Numbered from the stretch's first letter, positions 1 through 13,665 are shown. The stretch: 64,000 nt of DNA from Closterium sp. NIES-65 (GCA_948144175.1 CANXME010000875.1:496001-560000); one strand, 5' to 3'. Numbers and translations: made by a program. Notes: generated by a model from the sequence alone, not told the origin.

Positions 1-3000
1 CTTTCAGCACCTCAACCCCTTTCTGCTTCACCTGTGCAGATGCGGAGTATTGAACTCCAATGCTTGAACTCCACCAATTCACCACAGGCCCAGCTGCATC
101 CACCTGCTCCTCTGAGCCAGCTGCCCAACCGAGGAAGAGATGTCACGCCTCGTGTGAACAGCTACATACAGGAGGCTGCCCACCAAGGACTGAAATTGCT
201 GCTGCTCCTCAGCTGCAACCCCTTCATCCTCTGCAGCCTTTACAAGCTTGAATTCTGCTGGCAGGGAAGTTGCAGCCTTGCGCTCATTCTCAATCCCATA
301 CTTCTCCCCCAGCTCCTTGATGAACTTCTCCTGGTGCAGTTTCAACCATCTGTGATCTGGATCCCTCTCTATGTGCATCCCGAGGTAGAATTTTACCTCC
401 CCAAGGTTCTTGCACTTGAAGTTCACCATCAGCTACTGCTGCACTTTTTGGATCTCCTTCATGCTGCTGCTGAAGAGAAGAATGGCGTCCACGTAGACCA
501 GAAAAAACACCAGCTTCTCCCCCTCCCCTTTGAGAAAAAGGCTCTCATCACAGCTGCTGGTCCTGAATCCTATCTCCTCTAAAACAGCTGCCAGCTTCTG
601 GTACCAGCAGCGTGGCGCCTGCTTCAAGCCGTAGATGGACTTTTTCAGCTTGCACACCCTGCTCGTACCATCCTCATACCCAGACGGCTGCATCATGAAC
701 ACCTCCTCCTCTAAAATCCCGTTGAGGAATGCCGTTGATATGTCCATCTGGATAATGAACTTCCCACTAACGGCAGCATCTGCCAACAAGACATGAAGGG
801 TAGGGGGTTTGGCAGTGGGAGCAAAGATCTCGTTGAAGTCCTGCTTCTCCTTCTGCATAAACCCATTAGCCACCAACCTACTCTTGTAGATGGTGACCTG
901 CCCCTTGTCGTCAGTCTTGATCCTTAGAACCCACTTGCCCCTCAGGCAGCACCACTAGTTCCCAAGTCCCATTCTCTAGCAGGCTCTGGTACTCAGCATC
1001 CCTAGAAGCCAGCCATTTGTCCCTATCTGGTCCAACTAATGCCTCCTCCATGCTAGCTGGTTCCTCTGGTGCAGGGGCAAGAAAACAGTACACAGACTCA
1101 TCCTCCTCATCCGGGTCATAGCCATGCGGTAGAATCAGGAATGCCTCCTCGGTCCCAAGCTGCTGCTCCGCTACATCAGCTCCTGCAGTCAGCTTCTTAG
1201 TAGCCATACGGGGACGTCCTGGCCTGGAGACGGGTGTCTCCCAACCCTTCATAACGACACCCTTCGGCTTCTTAGTTTTCCCCTGCTGCTGCTCTCCCAC
1301 CTCAGATCCAGCAGCTCCACTAGTCCTAGTCTCCACATCATTTTCTCCACCAGCAGGTGCCTCATGTACCTTCTCTCCATCACCACCCTCTGCAGCTGCC
1401 TCTTCTCCCTCCTCCCACACACTAGGAGTCAGATCCAGCTGCATGGTGATCTGCTCCATTTGCTGGGACACCCTGGCCTCCGGCTGTTTCTCCCAGCTCC
1501 CATACATCATGCCCTTAACAAACTTCACATTCCTGCTGTCAAAAAACACACCCTTGGAAGGCTCCCACAGCAGCCATCCCTTGCTCTCAGCAGCCAGCCC
1601 CGAATGCACGCACCAGATTGCACTCGCCCCCAACTTACTACGGTAGGTCTTGGGGACGTGAGCGACTGCCATGCAACCGAACACCCTCAGCATGTCCACC
1701 GGCGGCTTCCTCCCAAGCCACCTCTCCAACGGCACCCACGAGTCATCCCCAACCTTAGTGAGTACCCTGTTCCTAGCGACGGTAGCGTGCCGAACAGCAT
1801 GGGGCCACATCAAGTTGCCCAGCCTAGATTCTATGAGCAGCACCCTAGCTGTCTCCAGAATTGTCCGGTTCGCCCGTTCTGCTACACCGTTGGACTGTGG
1901 GGTGTGAGCCGTGGTCAGCTCCCTTTGGATGCCCTGCTTCTTGAGCCTGGCTGTCATCTCAGCTCCAAGGAACTCACCACCCCGATCTGTCCTAATCCGC
2001 TTCACCACACACTCCGCTTGCTTCTTCACGAACGGCAGCCAATCGTCCCGAATCGTGGAGGCGGCGTGATCTTTCTGCTTGAGCGGATACGCCCACATTA
2101 GCCTGCTCCTGTCATCCACTATGGTTAGGAAGTACCCCTCCCCCTTGTTCCCTTGCACCGGCAGCGGCCCCACAAAGTCCATGTGGACCAGCTCCAATGG
2201 GATTTTGCTCCTGCCAACCACACCGTGGAAGGGGAAACGGGTGAACTTTGAAAGGAGGCAAATTTCACAGTTATCATCGGGTGGTTGTCCGTTCAGCTTC
2301 AAGCCCTTAACACCTCCATCCTTCTCGAGCTGCTTCAGCAAAGGCATTGCCACATGCCCCAAGCGTCGGTGTGCAGTTGCCCAATCCGTCTCCCCAGATC
2401 TGGCCGACAATTTCACACCAACCCCTCCAACGGCGTTGCACTCTCCAGCCTGCCCCCCACCGTGCCACGCCAGCGCCGGCAGCTGCCACATAGATCTGTA
2501 CACGTCCTTGCTCTCATGCCAATCCCAAAGCACCCGATTACCCAGCTTCCCCTTATAAGTGCGAGCCCCATCCGTGTTGGTGTTCACCCCAGCCTTGCCA
2601 AGCTTACGGAAGGAGATAAGGTTGGCCTTCAGGTCGGGAACGAGGAGAACGTCGTGCAGCACCACCGGCTTGCCATCCGCTCCCTTAAACGCAGCTCGTC
2701 CCGCAGCAGCCACCTTCAACATGTGTCCAGAGGCAGAGCCCACCTCGTTAATCGGTGCAGCGCGTACGTTGTCGAGCAGGTCCTTGCGCGGCGTCATTGT
2801 CCAAGCAGCGCCTGTGTCCAACACCCAATAGTCCAGGGGGTGCAGCTCTGCTCCAACCTTAGCAGATGCGTCTCCTTGCTCCCCCTTGTCTCCCATATGG
2901 AAGAATTGGCCCGCGGTGCGCTCCTTCTTCTTCTCCGCACCGTCGTTGCCCTTCGGGTTGTTGTCAGACGAATCAGCGACCATGTTGGCGCCATTTTTCT

Positions 3001-4009
3001 GGTTCCTCCGCGCGCCGCCATCCTGGTGACGATTCTGGGGGGTCCATCCATCGGGTTTCTTATAGCACAAAAACCAGGGGTGCCCTTCCTTCTCACAATA
3101 CCAGCAACTCCCTTTCATTTTGCCACCAGCACCCGACTTGCCCCCACGTCCAGATTTCGCACCGCGACCCCAACCGGTACCTCCTTGTTGGTCGTTGGAG
3201 TCGTCGTCTTTCTTTGCACCGCGTCCAGCACCACCGAAGCAACGTCCTTTGCCACGTCGGCTCCCTTGCATCTCGTAGCTGCTGCTGCCGTCGTCTCCAC
3301 CCCTCAGTTGGCGGCGACGGAAGTCCTCCTCCAGAATCTTCGTCCGCACCCACTCGAGCGTCCACAAGCTCTGGTTCTGCGGCACGCTCAATCCGCTCGT
3401 TAATTGAAGCCACGATTCCGGCAGCAGCTAGAGCATCTTCAGGCACTTGGTCTGCTCCGGGTAGGTGATTCCCGCGATCGCCAGCTTCGCGTAGAGATCA
3501 CGCATCTTGTCTAGGATGGGTTGTACCGGCTCTCCCTTGCTTAGGCGCAACGGGGACAGCTCCCTCTCCATCATAAGTGTCGTAGCGACGGAGGTAGGGG
3601 CGTGCAGCTCCTTCAACACCGTCCACGCCTTCGGACCGCACTCAACCTCCGGCAGCAGGTGCATGACGTGGTGACGCTGGTTCAGCTCCAAACTCTGCGA
3701 CATCAAGTAGTAGCCAGCCAAGGCGCGCTCGTCCCAATCTTCCTGAAGGGCGGGGTCACTCGGTCTAGGCTCCTCCCCAATCATTAGCTTCAGCAAACCG
3801 ATCTTACGGAAATAAGTTTGCGTTTTCCAGGCCCAATCATCATAGCCATCACCATTGAACTTCTCGACGGTGAAGTTTATCAGCACCTCCTTGATCAGCG
3901 AGCCCTGGCTTGTTCGCGCTCCCCTTGGCGCAGAAGTACCAGAATCTTGGCTGCCGCTACGATCTTGGGCTGAAGATTCACCAGCTACCGCCGAGGTGTT
4001 GCCTGCCAT
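1..4009 (-). pseudogene. Copia gag-pol of element A, broken
   Basis: Starts at 4009 with a gag closely matching that of H. It has a CX2CX4HX4C zinc knuckle near 3100, a protease with Asp-Thr-Gly near 2810, an integrase with HHCC and DDE residues, and an RT. Breaks seen by alignment to H: an in-frame TAG at 3428-3430 in gag; a deletion of about 17 bp near 930 at the integrase/RT linker that shifts the frame; a TAG at 430-432 where H has a Gln codon; and further loss near 75-125. The reading frame is otherwise kept for 826 codons, from about 3391 to 911. The element cannot make a full polyprotein. Confidence 0.9.
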
Positions 4010-4055
4010 AGCTACCTATAACGAGGATCACAATAGCGCAGCTCTGATACCAGCT

Positions 4056-5147
4056 TGTCGGTGTAAGGGTCTAATAAACTCAAGCTATTAAGACTTTATC
4101 AAACTTAAAACCTCTCCTCGGGGTCACCTCCAAGGGTCCTTGGGTGCCTGGTACAAGACCAGCCCCTATCCTCGGGTCCGAGTTTGTAGAGAGAGGGATC
4201 AAGAGGGACTTAGTCAAAACAGCAAGAGTACCTTGAACGTCGCGCAGTGTATCGTGAAGACCGTTGATCGGATTAAGCTGAGAATTTACTATATCGAAGC
4301 TCGCTCCAAGAACTTTAATATGAACCAAGTTGCCTCGCGAAACGTTCTGCCATTACGAAGTTATGGCTCGGACAGCGTTTGCCTAGTGTTGGAGTGCTAG
4401 CGTACTAGCGTTGACTTGGGTAGCATTACGCCGTTGAACCGCGTAGAAACGAAATTCCAGGAAGGGAGGAATTTGCTCGAATCAAATTGACTGTATTCAG
4501 GTACAAACAGAGAAGGAATAAATAGTTCTAGCTAGCAAGGACCTTGGGAATCAACCTGGGAACAACCAGGGATGATCCCAAATAATTCCAAGCAACAGAA
4601 CCAACCTGGCTGGACAAAACAGCAGGTGGTAGGTTGGAAAACAACCTCTGGTTCTGTTTTTCCAACCTGGGAAAACAACAACCAGATTCAGGTTCCAAAA
4701 ACAGAACCTGTTTTGTCTTTGCCCAACCAGCCAAATGCTGGTTCCGCTGGTTTCCCCTGGCCTTGTAGCATGCAGATACAGACAAACAACATCCAACCTT
4801 CACCTAAATTGTACCCCTATAGTGCCTGCCCTGCTACACTAAAGTTAACCAAACAAAACAGTACAATTACAAGTTGGATAGAACTGAATCTGCGCAATCA
4901 ATTCGACCGAACTGCAAAGCTTCCATCTTGGGTTCCTTTGCGAGCTCGTCCTTTCTGCTTGCACTGTTCATAGTGCGTACAATGTTGTCCCAAAGCGCAC
5001 ATTGTGCGAGTACCTGCAAATGCTTCAAGCAAAAATTGCGAACGCAAACAAACACACCAACATACTATTCACACGCAAATGCATTCGCACACGCATACTC
5101 GTACAAACAGACAGCAGGATGTCATGCAATGTGAATTTGCACCCAAC
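4056..5147 (-). repeat. 5' LTR of copia element A
   Basis: About 1.09 kb, matching the LTRs of H in reverse orientation. It is flanked on its inner side by the primer-binding site, which reads TGGTATCAGAGC on the minus strand. It keeps the LTR hairpin built from GGTTCTGTTTTT and its complement (about 4648-4708). The last base of the usual ...CCCAACA end is missing at 5147. Confidence 0.9.
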
Positions 5148-6858
5148 TCTGTGCAGCCATGGCCCCAGCATAGATCTCGGCCTCGCAGCTGGAGCCAAGC
5201 ACAGAGGAAGAACAAGTGGAACACCACGAGACAGAACCAGAGCCAAGACTGAAGGTGTAACCCTTTGACTAACGCTGAGTCGTGTGGTCGTCGGCCCAAG
5301 AAGCATCAGAGTGTCCTGTGAGGACCACTGAACCCCGTCCTCCAAGCACGAGCCCCATGCCCGATGTACAGCACAAGTAATGCAGTACCCTCTTTGCAGT
5401 ATCTCAGTGCACCTTTCAGTGTCTACTAGGTGCCACGTAGCAAGCCATGAGGTTGAGAGGGTACGCGAGGTCAGGTCGTGTGCACGTTATCAGGTACGTG
5501 AGGCAACCCACAAGCTCTGAGTACAGACCACTCGGCTCTACGGACTCGTCCGAAGGTGGAGCTGAGAGCTAGTGACCGGTAAACAGAGGAGTGGGATGTG
5601 GCAGGGAGTGTTGGAAGCCAAAGCGCTAGAGGACATGGTGCACCATGTGTGACTGAGTCAGGGTGATGGTGCTCCGTGCTCTGTCCTGGGTTATATGCAA
5701 GCCAAGATAGCTCCGCAGCTCACCCAGGTCAGTGCAGGTGTGTCTCTCCTGCAGCTTCGCCTTCACTAGAGCCAGCGTCCTTGTGTCAACAGTAGCAAAG
5801 ACCAAGTCGTCGACGTACACGAGTCGAAGAACGGCGGCAGGGTAGTGTCAGTGCGCAGAAACAGCGACGGGTCAGCAGTCGAAGGAGCAAACCCAAGAGC
5901 CGCAAGTGTCGTCCACAGTGTGTCATGCCACTCGCGAGGTGCTTGACGGAGGCCGTACACTGGTCACCGTAGGCTTCACTGCGTACTCTCAGGAAACGAC
6001 CTAGAGAAGCCAGGTGGACGTCGCAGCCAGATGGCCTCGTGAAGGCTACCCTGCAAGAAAGTTGTCGAGAAGTTGAGGGAGTGCAGCTTGTAGTGATGCT
6101 GAGCTGCAACGTGTAGTAACACCTGAAGAGTGGTCATCTTTGGGGTGGGGGAGAAGGTCTGAAAAAGTCAATTCCTCACACTGACTGAAGCCTCGAGCAA
6201 CGTAACGTGCCTTGAAGGCAGGCGAAGAACCCGGCGGCGGCTTCACCCTGAAAATCCACATGCCACTGACAATGTTCGCCCCAGGTGGGGGAACCTCATC
6301 AACTTAGGTTCCTGTGTACTTATAGGAAGCTATCTCTGTGTCCATGGTTGTCTGCCACTGAGAGGAGTACTCACCCGAGATCGCCTCTGTGTAAGAGCGC
6401 GGGGTGGAAATGTCAACTGCATTCGGGTCTCCCTCTGGGGCAAGGACCATGCTCGCGAGATGAGGTACAGCAGCCGCAAGACACTCCAGCTCCTCCTGTC
6501 TGTCCTATAGAACGTCACAGCTAAGGGCAACCTCACCCCCGACAAACGGAGGACAGGCAGGGCCAGGGTCAGAAACAAGACTCGCAAGGTAGTCTAGGCG
6601 GCGCGCAGCAGCAAAGTGAACTAGCTCAGCGACTAAGGCAGAGGCAGCAGGAGCCGAGAACGTAGGGTCCGTCATATCTGTAGCCAGCAAGCGAGTGACA
6701 GTCAAATTGAAAGCACGAGCAAGGTCAGACGGAGGGTCAGCAACGTCAGGAAGAGAAGGCGCAGGAGGTGACGGTAGGATAACATGCTGTGGAACAGAGG
6801 AAGGATGGAGTGTCATATCGTGAGTGCCTGGGACAGACGGAGTACGAGGACGACGCAC
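5148..6858 (-). pseudogene. RT-RNase H remnant of element G
   Basis: Minus-strand fragments match E's reverse transcriptase, including the YVDDLVFA catalytic loop near 5815 and a QAPREWHDTL stretch near 5940, plus part of the RNase H domain near 5150-5345. Frameshifts and stops break it into short pieces. A's LTR joins it within RNase H at 5147/5148. Confidence 0.8.
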
Positions 6859-7072
6859 ACGACGAACTCAAGCAGGAACAGGCTCTCTACGCTCAGGAGT
6901 GGAAGCACGAGTCTCAGGCTTTTGATGCTCAGTCAAGGACTTTGTTGCTGTAGTGTATGAAGCAGGAGCAGGCAGTGGGGAGTGAGGCAGTAGCGGTGGG
7001 AACAGTAACGGAGGAGTAGTACCAGCAACTAGGAACTCAGTAAAAGCTGGCGGAAGACCGAGAAGGTGGCGA

Positions 7073-7700
7073 AGCGCGCCAACACGTCCAGCACCCCCAG
7101 AACCCAGCAGCACCTCAAGCACTAGCAGCTCCAGCACCTCCAGCACCTCTAGCACCTCCAGCACTAGTAGCACCTCCAACACCTCCAGCAGTACCTCCAG
7201 TGCCTCTAGCAGTGGCAGCTCCAGCACTTCCAGCACCAGTAGCACCTCCAGCACGAGTAGCTCTAGCACCTTCAGCACCTCCAGCACCAACAGCACCTCC
7301 AGCAGTAGCAGCTCCAGCACCTCTAGCACCAGCAGCACCTCCAGCACTAGCAGCTCCAGCACCTCCAACACTAGCAGCTCCAGTACCTCCAGCACCTCCA
7401 GCACCACCCGCACCTCCAGCAGTGGCAGCTCCAGTACCTCCAGCACCTCTAGCACCTCCAGCACTAGCAGCACCTCCAGCAGTAGCAGCTCTAGTACCTC
7501 CAGCACCAGCAGCACCTATAGTACCTCCAGCAGGGTCACTTGCTCCACCGCCACAAGAACTCGCAGCACCCCCAGAGTCAACACCCCCAGTCGTAGCACC
7601 CCCAGAACCTGCACCCCTAGTTGCAGCACCCCCAAAACCCTCACCCTCTGTTTCAGCACCCCCAGGCTCAACACCAGCAGTCTCAGCGGCAGAGTCCACA
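7073..7700 (-). repeat. Minisatellite coding a Gly/Ala-rich linker in element G
   Basis: Tandem units of about 9-15 bp with consensus close to CAGCACCTCCAG, read on the minus strand as GGAGGA/GTGAA repeats. It occupies the position between integrase and reverse transcriptase where D and E carry a different Gly-rich repeat (GGAEP units). Confidence 0.8.
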
Positions 7701-7949
7701 GCAGCAGGCTGTGGAGGCGGTGAAGATGGCCGAGATGGAAAACCAGCGGGGGGTCGTTAAGCGTGGAGAGCAGCGAGTGGCCATCGTGTCGTCAGCGGCG
7801 GGGTCACCCCCATCAGCTGGGTCAGAAGGGTCGGAAGAGACACACCTGAGGCAAGGGGGGTCACCTGAGACACACCAAAGGCTCAACCAAGGGGGGTGGG
7901 TCAACCTGAGATACACCTGAGGGAGCAGGATCCTGTGGGGGGAGGGGGT

Positions 7950-9616
7950 CTACCGGGGGGGGGGGACTGGTATCAGGAAGAGAGGCGCGAGGGAGACCGG
8001 GTGGGACGCGTGCGGGTGTAGTCTGTAGAAACAAACAGACTCGTCAAAAGTCACGTATTGGGAAGAAAATACTCGACGCGAGTGGTGGTGGTAGAATTGC
8101 CACGGCGGGGTGTCGTTGGGGAAGCCAAGGAAGACGCAGCGGAGAGTGCGAGAGGAGAGCTTGCACGCTTTGGCATCGTCAACAAGGGAGAGCGCGCCCA
8201 AGACCCAAAACACCGATGCATTGTCAACCTTCCTCGTCCACCGGAGCGTGGGCAAGGTCTCTGGCTCAGAGACACGGGGCCAGAAGTTGAGTTGATGTGC
8301 AGCGTATCGGACCGCAGACGGCCACAGAAAATGGGGAGCAGCTGCAATGATCATGGAGGTACGAGCAACCTCCATGATCAAGCCAATGCGACGCTCAGCA
8401 ATCCCATTCTGCTGAGGAGAGGCCAGAAGCGTGAACGTCTGGTGGATGCCCTCGTCTCGACAGAACTCCTCAAGGAGGCCGGAAGAGAACTCACCGCCCC
8501 TGTCAGAGTGCAGGCGCAGGACTGGCGAGTCCCGACGAAACCGCTCGCGCAGCTGGCGACGAGTAGCATGGATCCAGGGAATCAAAACACCGCTTACGTC
8601 CGCCTGCGCTGCAAGGGGAAGACAGTGGTGTATCGTGTGTAGCCGTCAATTACCAGCAGGAAGTAGCGCTCCTGGCCCCACACGTCCATGTGGAGATTCT
8701 GCAGAGGAGCAGTGGTCGGAGGAAACTCGGAGGAGTGAGGAACGGCGCGCTGCCGCCCCTAGACGTAGGGAAGGCACGGCGCTACAGGCGAGCACGGGAG
8801 GGAGGGCAGGGACCTGGGGAGGCCAGAGACAAGGAGACGGGAGTGCATGCTGCGGAGACGCGGCAGCGAGGGGTGACCGAGGCGGTGGTGCCAGAGGAGA
8901 GTCTGGTGAGAGAGTACCCGACATGAGCAAGACGCTGCAAGCTGACCAAACGCAGACACCCGACTGGACGCAGCCACCTGACCTGACTCAGCCACCTGTG
9001 CAGACGCAGTGGTCAGTGTGTACAGACTAGAACCAGGCCGTCGAGTGAACGTAGCTAGGTGACGGCCAGTCCGGGAGCACGTACAGATTGCCACATGCTG
9101 CCCTTCATGAATAAAGGTATCAATCCAGTCATCCTGAATGGCAGCATTGCTCACCAAGTTCGTCGAAAACGTGGGGAGGTGGAGACCTGACAGAGAACCA
9201 GATAACACTGCTGGACACGGGAGGACAGTGGAGGCTCGTGCGACTACTGGGCCCCCAGAGGGGGTCAGCCAGTGAGACTGGGACAGGTGCAACTAGTGGT
9301 GTGAGTGTGTCATGAAAGAAGCAACGAGACGCGCCTCAGTCACGTGTGAAAGTGTTGCCTCAGCGGAGGCAGCAGACTCACTAGCAGCAGACTCACTAGC
9401 TCCTGTGACAGCAGATGCACTAGCATATGTGACAGCAGACACACTAGCACCTAGAGCTGCAGCAGACTCACTAGCACCAAGAGCAGTAGCAACGACACCA
9501 GCATCACCAGGGACATACGAGTAACACGCACCCTCATCACTAAGCTCAGTCACATACATAGCATAGATAGCCTTCTTGATCCGAACAAAGTCAAGAGCAT
9601 ATACATCTACTCCCAT
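7950..9616 (-). pseudogene. Protease-integrase region of element G, broken
   Basis: Pieces of a copia integrase in several frames. They include the HHCC zinc site (WHHRLGHPSL near 8990), the catalytic stretch LHSDRGGEF near 8490, and SPQQNGIAERR near 8400. Frame changes lie around 8590-8760 and 9290. The degree of damage is higher than in D or E, so this is an older copy. Confidence 0.8.
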
Positions 9617-9735
9617 CCCCTACAGTTTCAGCCAGTTGGGGGCTGGCAGCTCATCCCCGTATCCATCCACCCATGCATCCTCAAGACGGCCGAAGCAACG
9701 ATACTCAGTGTGCGCCTTCCCGCAGGTCTGGCCCT

Positions 9736-10406
9736 TCAGTTTCGCTGTGCGCCTAACGTACGGGCAGCGACCAGAGCCCCCAGAGGAACCACGCTGGACA
9801 ACCCACTCACGAAGATGCTGAAGGGTGGGGTGGTCCGGGAGGCGTGGCAGCTGCTGTCCACTCCCAATGCCTCCACTGCTACGTGTGGAAGCGCCACGGC
9901 CTCCACCCTTGCCAGCTCCACCCCGACCTCCTCCACCATCCCGCTGCCTCCACCACCCCAGCCACCTTCACCACCCCCGCCGCCTCCACCACCCCGTCCG
10001 TCTCTATTGTCTCCACCCCCAGAGCCACCACCACTGCCTCCACCCCCGCCACCACCACCGCCTCCACCCCCGCCACCACCACCCCCGACACCTCCACCGC
10101 TGGTGCCGCCCCCACCACCCTTGCCCCATTTGCCCTTGCTGTTGTTGCGCCTCCCCCTAGGAGCAGACGCAGCGCCAACTTCCGCAGCACCAAGGAGGTC
10201 CACAGCATCAGTATAAGCAGCAGGGGGGAGGAGAGGGAAGGGAGCACACCCCTCAAAGAAGGGGGAGCGGTAAGTGCCGCAAGAGGCAGCGACAGCAACA
10301 ATGCTCTTCTCAGCCTCGAGAAGGGACTTCTCGAGCGAGTCAAGCGTGAGCTCAGTGGGGCCAAGGGTTAGGAACTGGTCCCTGACAATACAAAGGGAGT
10401 CAAGGA
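9736..10406 (-). pseudogene. gag fragment of element G with poly-Gly tract
   Basis: Minus-strand reading matches the middle of E's gag (the stretch around TLDSLEKSLLEAEKSIVAV), then a run of almost pure glycine (about 9950-10110), then a Cys/His segment like the atypical zinc knuckle of E. The N-terminus is replaced by B's LTR. On the plus strand the glycine tract reads as polyproline; that reading is a shadow. Confidence 0.8.
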
Positions 10407-11488
10407 TGTTGGTGTAAGGGCCTAATAAACTCAAGCTATTAAGACTTTATCAAACTTAAAAACTTCTCCTCGGGGTCACCTCCAAGGGTCCTTGGGTGCC
10501 TGGTACAAGACCAGCGCCTATCATCGGGTCCGAGTTTGTAGAGAGAGGGATCAAGAGGGACTTAGTGTACCTTGAACATCACGCAGCGTATGATGCAGAC
10601 CATCGATCAGATTAAGCTGAGAATTTCCTGTATCGAAGATCGCTCCAAGAGCTTTGAAATGAACCAAGTTGCCTCGCGAAAAGTTATGTCATTACGAAGT
10701 TATGGATCGGACAGCGTTTGCCTAGTGTTGGAGTGCTAGCGTACTAGTGTTAACTCGGGTAGCATTCCGCCGTTGCACCGCGTAGAAACAAAATTCCAGG
10801 AAGGGAGGAATTCGCTTGAATCAAATTGACTTTATCCAGGTACAAACAAAGAAGGAATAATTAGTTCTAGCTAGCAAGGACCTTGGGAATCAACCTTGGA
10901 ACAACCAGGGATGATCCCAAATAATTCCAAGCAACTGAACCAACCTGGCTGGACAAAACAGCGGGCGGTAGGTTGGTAAACAACCTCTGGTTCTGTTTTT
11001 CCAACCTGGAAAAAACAACAACCAGGTTCAGGTCCTAAAAACGGAACCTGTTTTGTCTTTGCCCAACCAGCCAAATGTTGGTTCCGCTGGTTTCCCCTGG
11101 CCCTGTAGCAAGCAGATACAGACAAACAACATCCAACCTTCACCTAAATTGTACCCCTATAGTGCCTGCCCTGCTACACTATAGTCAACCAAACAAAACA
11201 GTACAATTTCGAGTTGGATAGAACTGAATCTGCACAATCAATTCAACCGAACCGCAAAGCTTCCATCTTGGGTTCCTTTGCGAGCTCCTCCTTTCTACTT
11301 GTACTGTTCATAGCGCGTACAACGTTGTGCCGAAGCGCATAATGCGCGAATACCTGCAAATGCTTCTAGCAAAAATTGCGAAAGCAAACAAACACACGAA
11401 CATTTTATTCATACCCAAATGCATTCGCACACGCATACTCGTACAAACAGACGGGAGGATGCCGTGCAATGTGAATTTCCACCCAACA
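10407..11488 (-). repeat. 3' LTR of element B
   Basis: About 1,082 bp, matching H's LTRs in reverse. It ends at the TGTTGGGTGC terminus (minus strand, 11488), which is preceded by the polypurine tract TGAGGGGGAGTG at 11489-11500. Small deletions compared with H (for example near 10565) mark it as older. Confidence 0.9.
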
Positions 11489-11500
11489 CACTCCCCCTCA

Positions 11501-13426
11501 GCCTGCCGGTTGCATCCCCATCATTCCATACTAGTACATGCCCATTCCACTCATGCGCACACAACGCCAATGAGGCTCATCTGCAAGCCTCTTGGTGAGG
11601 AAGTCTGCTGGCTTCTGGTGAGTCTTGATGTAGATCGGATTCACCGTCCCCCTCTTCACCTCCTTACGCAGCTAGTGCCACTTGATTCGCATGTGCTTGT
11701 TCAGCCCATGAAGCACAGCGTTCCTGACCATCCCAAGAGCTCCCTTGCTATCACAAAACAGCGGCGTAGCAACCTTTTGCTCCTGGCCAATCTCCTCTAA
11801 CAGCCTCCTCAGCCAAATCACCTCCTTGACCCCATGAAACATTGCCATGTACTCTGACTCCACAGAAGAGAGTGCCGTCTCCGTCTGCTTCTTTGACCTC
11901 CAACTAACCGGTCCTCCCCCAACTACACAGATGTATCCTCCCACAGATGAGGAATCCTCCTTCTCAGAGGCCCACGTAGCATCGGTAAAGCAAGTGAGAA
12001 AGAGCTTGCCTTCTCCAAGCCTCTCCCCCTTCTCTTTCAGCACCTCAACCCCTTTCTGCTTCACCTGTGCAGATACGGAGTATTGAACTCCAATGCTTGG
12101 TTGAGAGTTCAGATACTTCACCACACGCTTACCTGCATCCATCTGCTCCTCTGATGGAGTCTGCACCACCCTAGCCCGCTGCCCAACCGAGAAAGAGATG
12201 TCGGGTCTCGTGTGAACTGCTGCATACAAGAGGCTGCCCACCAAGGACTGAAATTGCTGCTGCTCCTCGGCTTCAACCCCTCCATCCTCTGCAGCTTTCA
12301 CAAGCCTGAATTCTGCTGGCAGGGGAGTTGCAACTTTGCGCTCATTCTCAATCCCGTACTTCTCCCCCAGCTCCTTGATGAACTTCTCCTGGTGCAGCTT
12401 CAACCACCTGTGATCCAGATCCCTCTCCACGTGTATCCCGAGGCAGTACTTTACCTCCCCAAGGTTCTTGCACTTGAAGTTCTCCATCAGCTGCTGCTGC
12501 ACATTCTGGATCTCCTTCATGCTCCTGCTAAAGAGAAGAATGTTGTCCACGTAGACCAGAAACAGCACCAGCTTCTCCCCCTCCCCTTTGAGAAAGAGGC
12601 TCTCATCACAGCTGCCTGTCCTGAATCCCATCTCCTCTAAAACAGCTGCCAACTTCTGGTACCAGCAGCGTGGCGCCTGGTTCAAGCCATATATGGACTT
12701 TTTCAGCTTGCACACCCTGCCTGTACCATCTTCATACCCAGGCGGCTGCGTCATGTACACATCCTCCTCTAAAATCCCATTAAGAAATGCAGTTGATATA
12801 TCAATCTGAATGATGAATTTCCCACTAACGGCTGAATCTGCCAACAAGACACAGAGGGTAGGGGGTTTAGCAGTGGGAGCAAAGATCTCATTGAAGTCCC
12901 GCTTCTTCTTCTGCATAAACCCCTTAGCCACCAGCCTACTCTTGTAGATGGTGACCTGTCCCTTGTCATCGGTCTTAATCCTTAGCACCCACTTGCATTG
13001 TACGGCTTTCTTCCCCCTAGGCAGCACCACCAGCTCCCATGTCTCATTCTCTAGCAGGCTCTGGTACTCAGCATCCCTGGAAACCAGCCACTTCTCCCTA
13101 TCTGGTCCAGCTAATGCCTCCTCCATGCTAGCTGGTTCCTCTGGTGCAGGGGCAAGAAAACAGTAGGCAGGTTCATCCTCGTCATCCGGATCATAGCCAT
13201 GCGGTAGAATCAGCAATGCCACCTCGGTCCCAAGCTGCTGCTCTGCTACATCAGCTCATGCGGTCAGCTTCTTAGTAGCCATACAGGTACGTCCTGGCCT
13301 GGAGACGGGTGTTTCCCTTCCCCTCATAACGACACCCTTCGGCTTCTTAGTTTTCCCCTGGTGCTGCTCTCCTCTCTCAGATCCAGCAGCTCCAATAGTG
13401 CTACTGCTAGTCTCCACACCATTGTT
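11501..13426 (-). pseudogene. RT-RNase H part of element B gag-pol
   Basis: Minus-strand open frame 13222-11672 covers the RT with YVDNILLF (H has YVDDILLF, so the second catalytic Asp is replaced) and most of RNase H. It stops at a TAG (11672-11674) where H has a Trp codon in the KWHWLRKE stretch. The remaining C-terminal codons follow to about 11545. Upstream, near 13250, a small lesion shifts the frame before element C interrupts the gene. Confidence 0.85.
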
Positions 13427-13665
13427 TGTCAGAATGACTAAGGACATCTAGGCTTAGGAGCCATAGCTTTAGTGGTTAAGAACTTAGGTTTTAGGGTTGA
13501 AGGAGGTGTCGAGAGAGTTGAAGCAGGAAGAAGTGACTTCACTAAGAACGATGAGTACAAAATATAGCAAGGAGAAGCATGGTGCACCACCTACAGCAAA
13601 TTGGGATGTTCTACACTCTACACTGCAGACAATTATAAAGAACATATATAAATATAGTTCAACCA
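13427..13665 (-). repeat. 3' LTR of element C
   Basis: Near-identical to 14887-15124 with a handful of differences. On the minus strand it starts TGGTTGAAC and contains an AT-rich TATATTTATATATG promoter-like stretch close to its start. Confidence 0.8.

Larger units (their letters stand above)
1..5147 (-). mobile_element. Copia element A (family 1), 5' part only, decayed
   Basis: Minus-strand Ty1/copia element of the same family as the intact element H at 15671-22525. Its 5' LTR lies at 4056-5147, followed leftwards by a primer-binding site complementary to initiator tRNA-Met (4037-4053), gag, protease, integrase and the start of reverse transcriptase. The window begins inside the RT/RNase H region, so the 3' LTR is not seen. 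Its outer LTR edge abuts the RNase H part of element G, so A probably inserted into G; the other target-site copy lies outside the window. Confidence 0.9.
5148..10406 (-). mobile_element. Copia remnant G (family 2-like), LTR-less
   Basis: Minus-strand copia body related to D and E but more diverged. In order from the right it holds gag, protease, integrase, a repetitive linker, RT and RNase H. Both ends are cut: by B's 3' LTR at 10407 and by A's LTR at 5147. No LTR or primer-binding site of its own is present, and the N-terminal third of gag is missing. Confidence 0.85.
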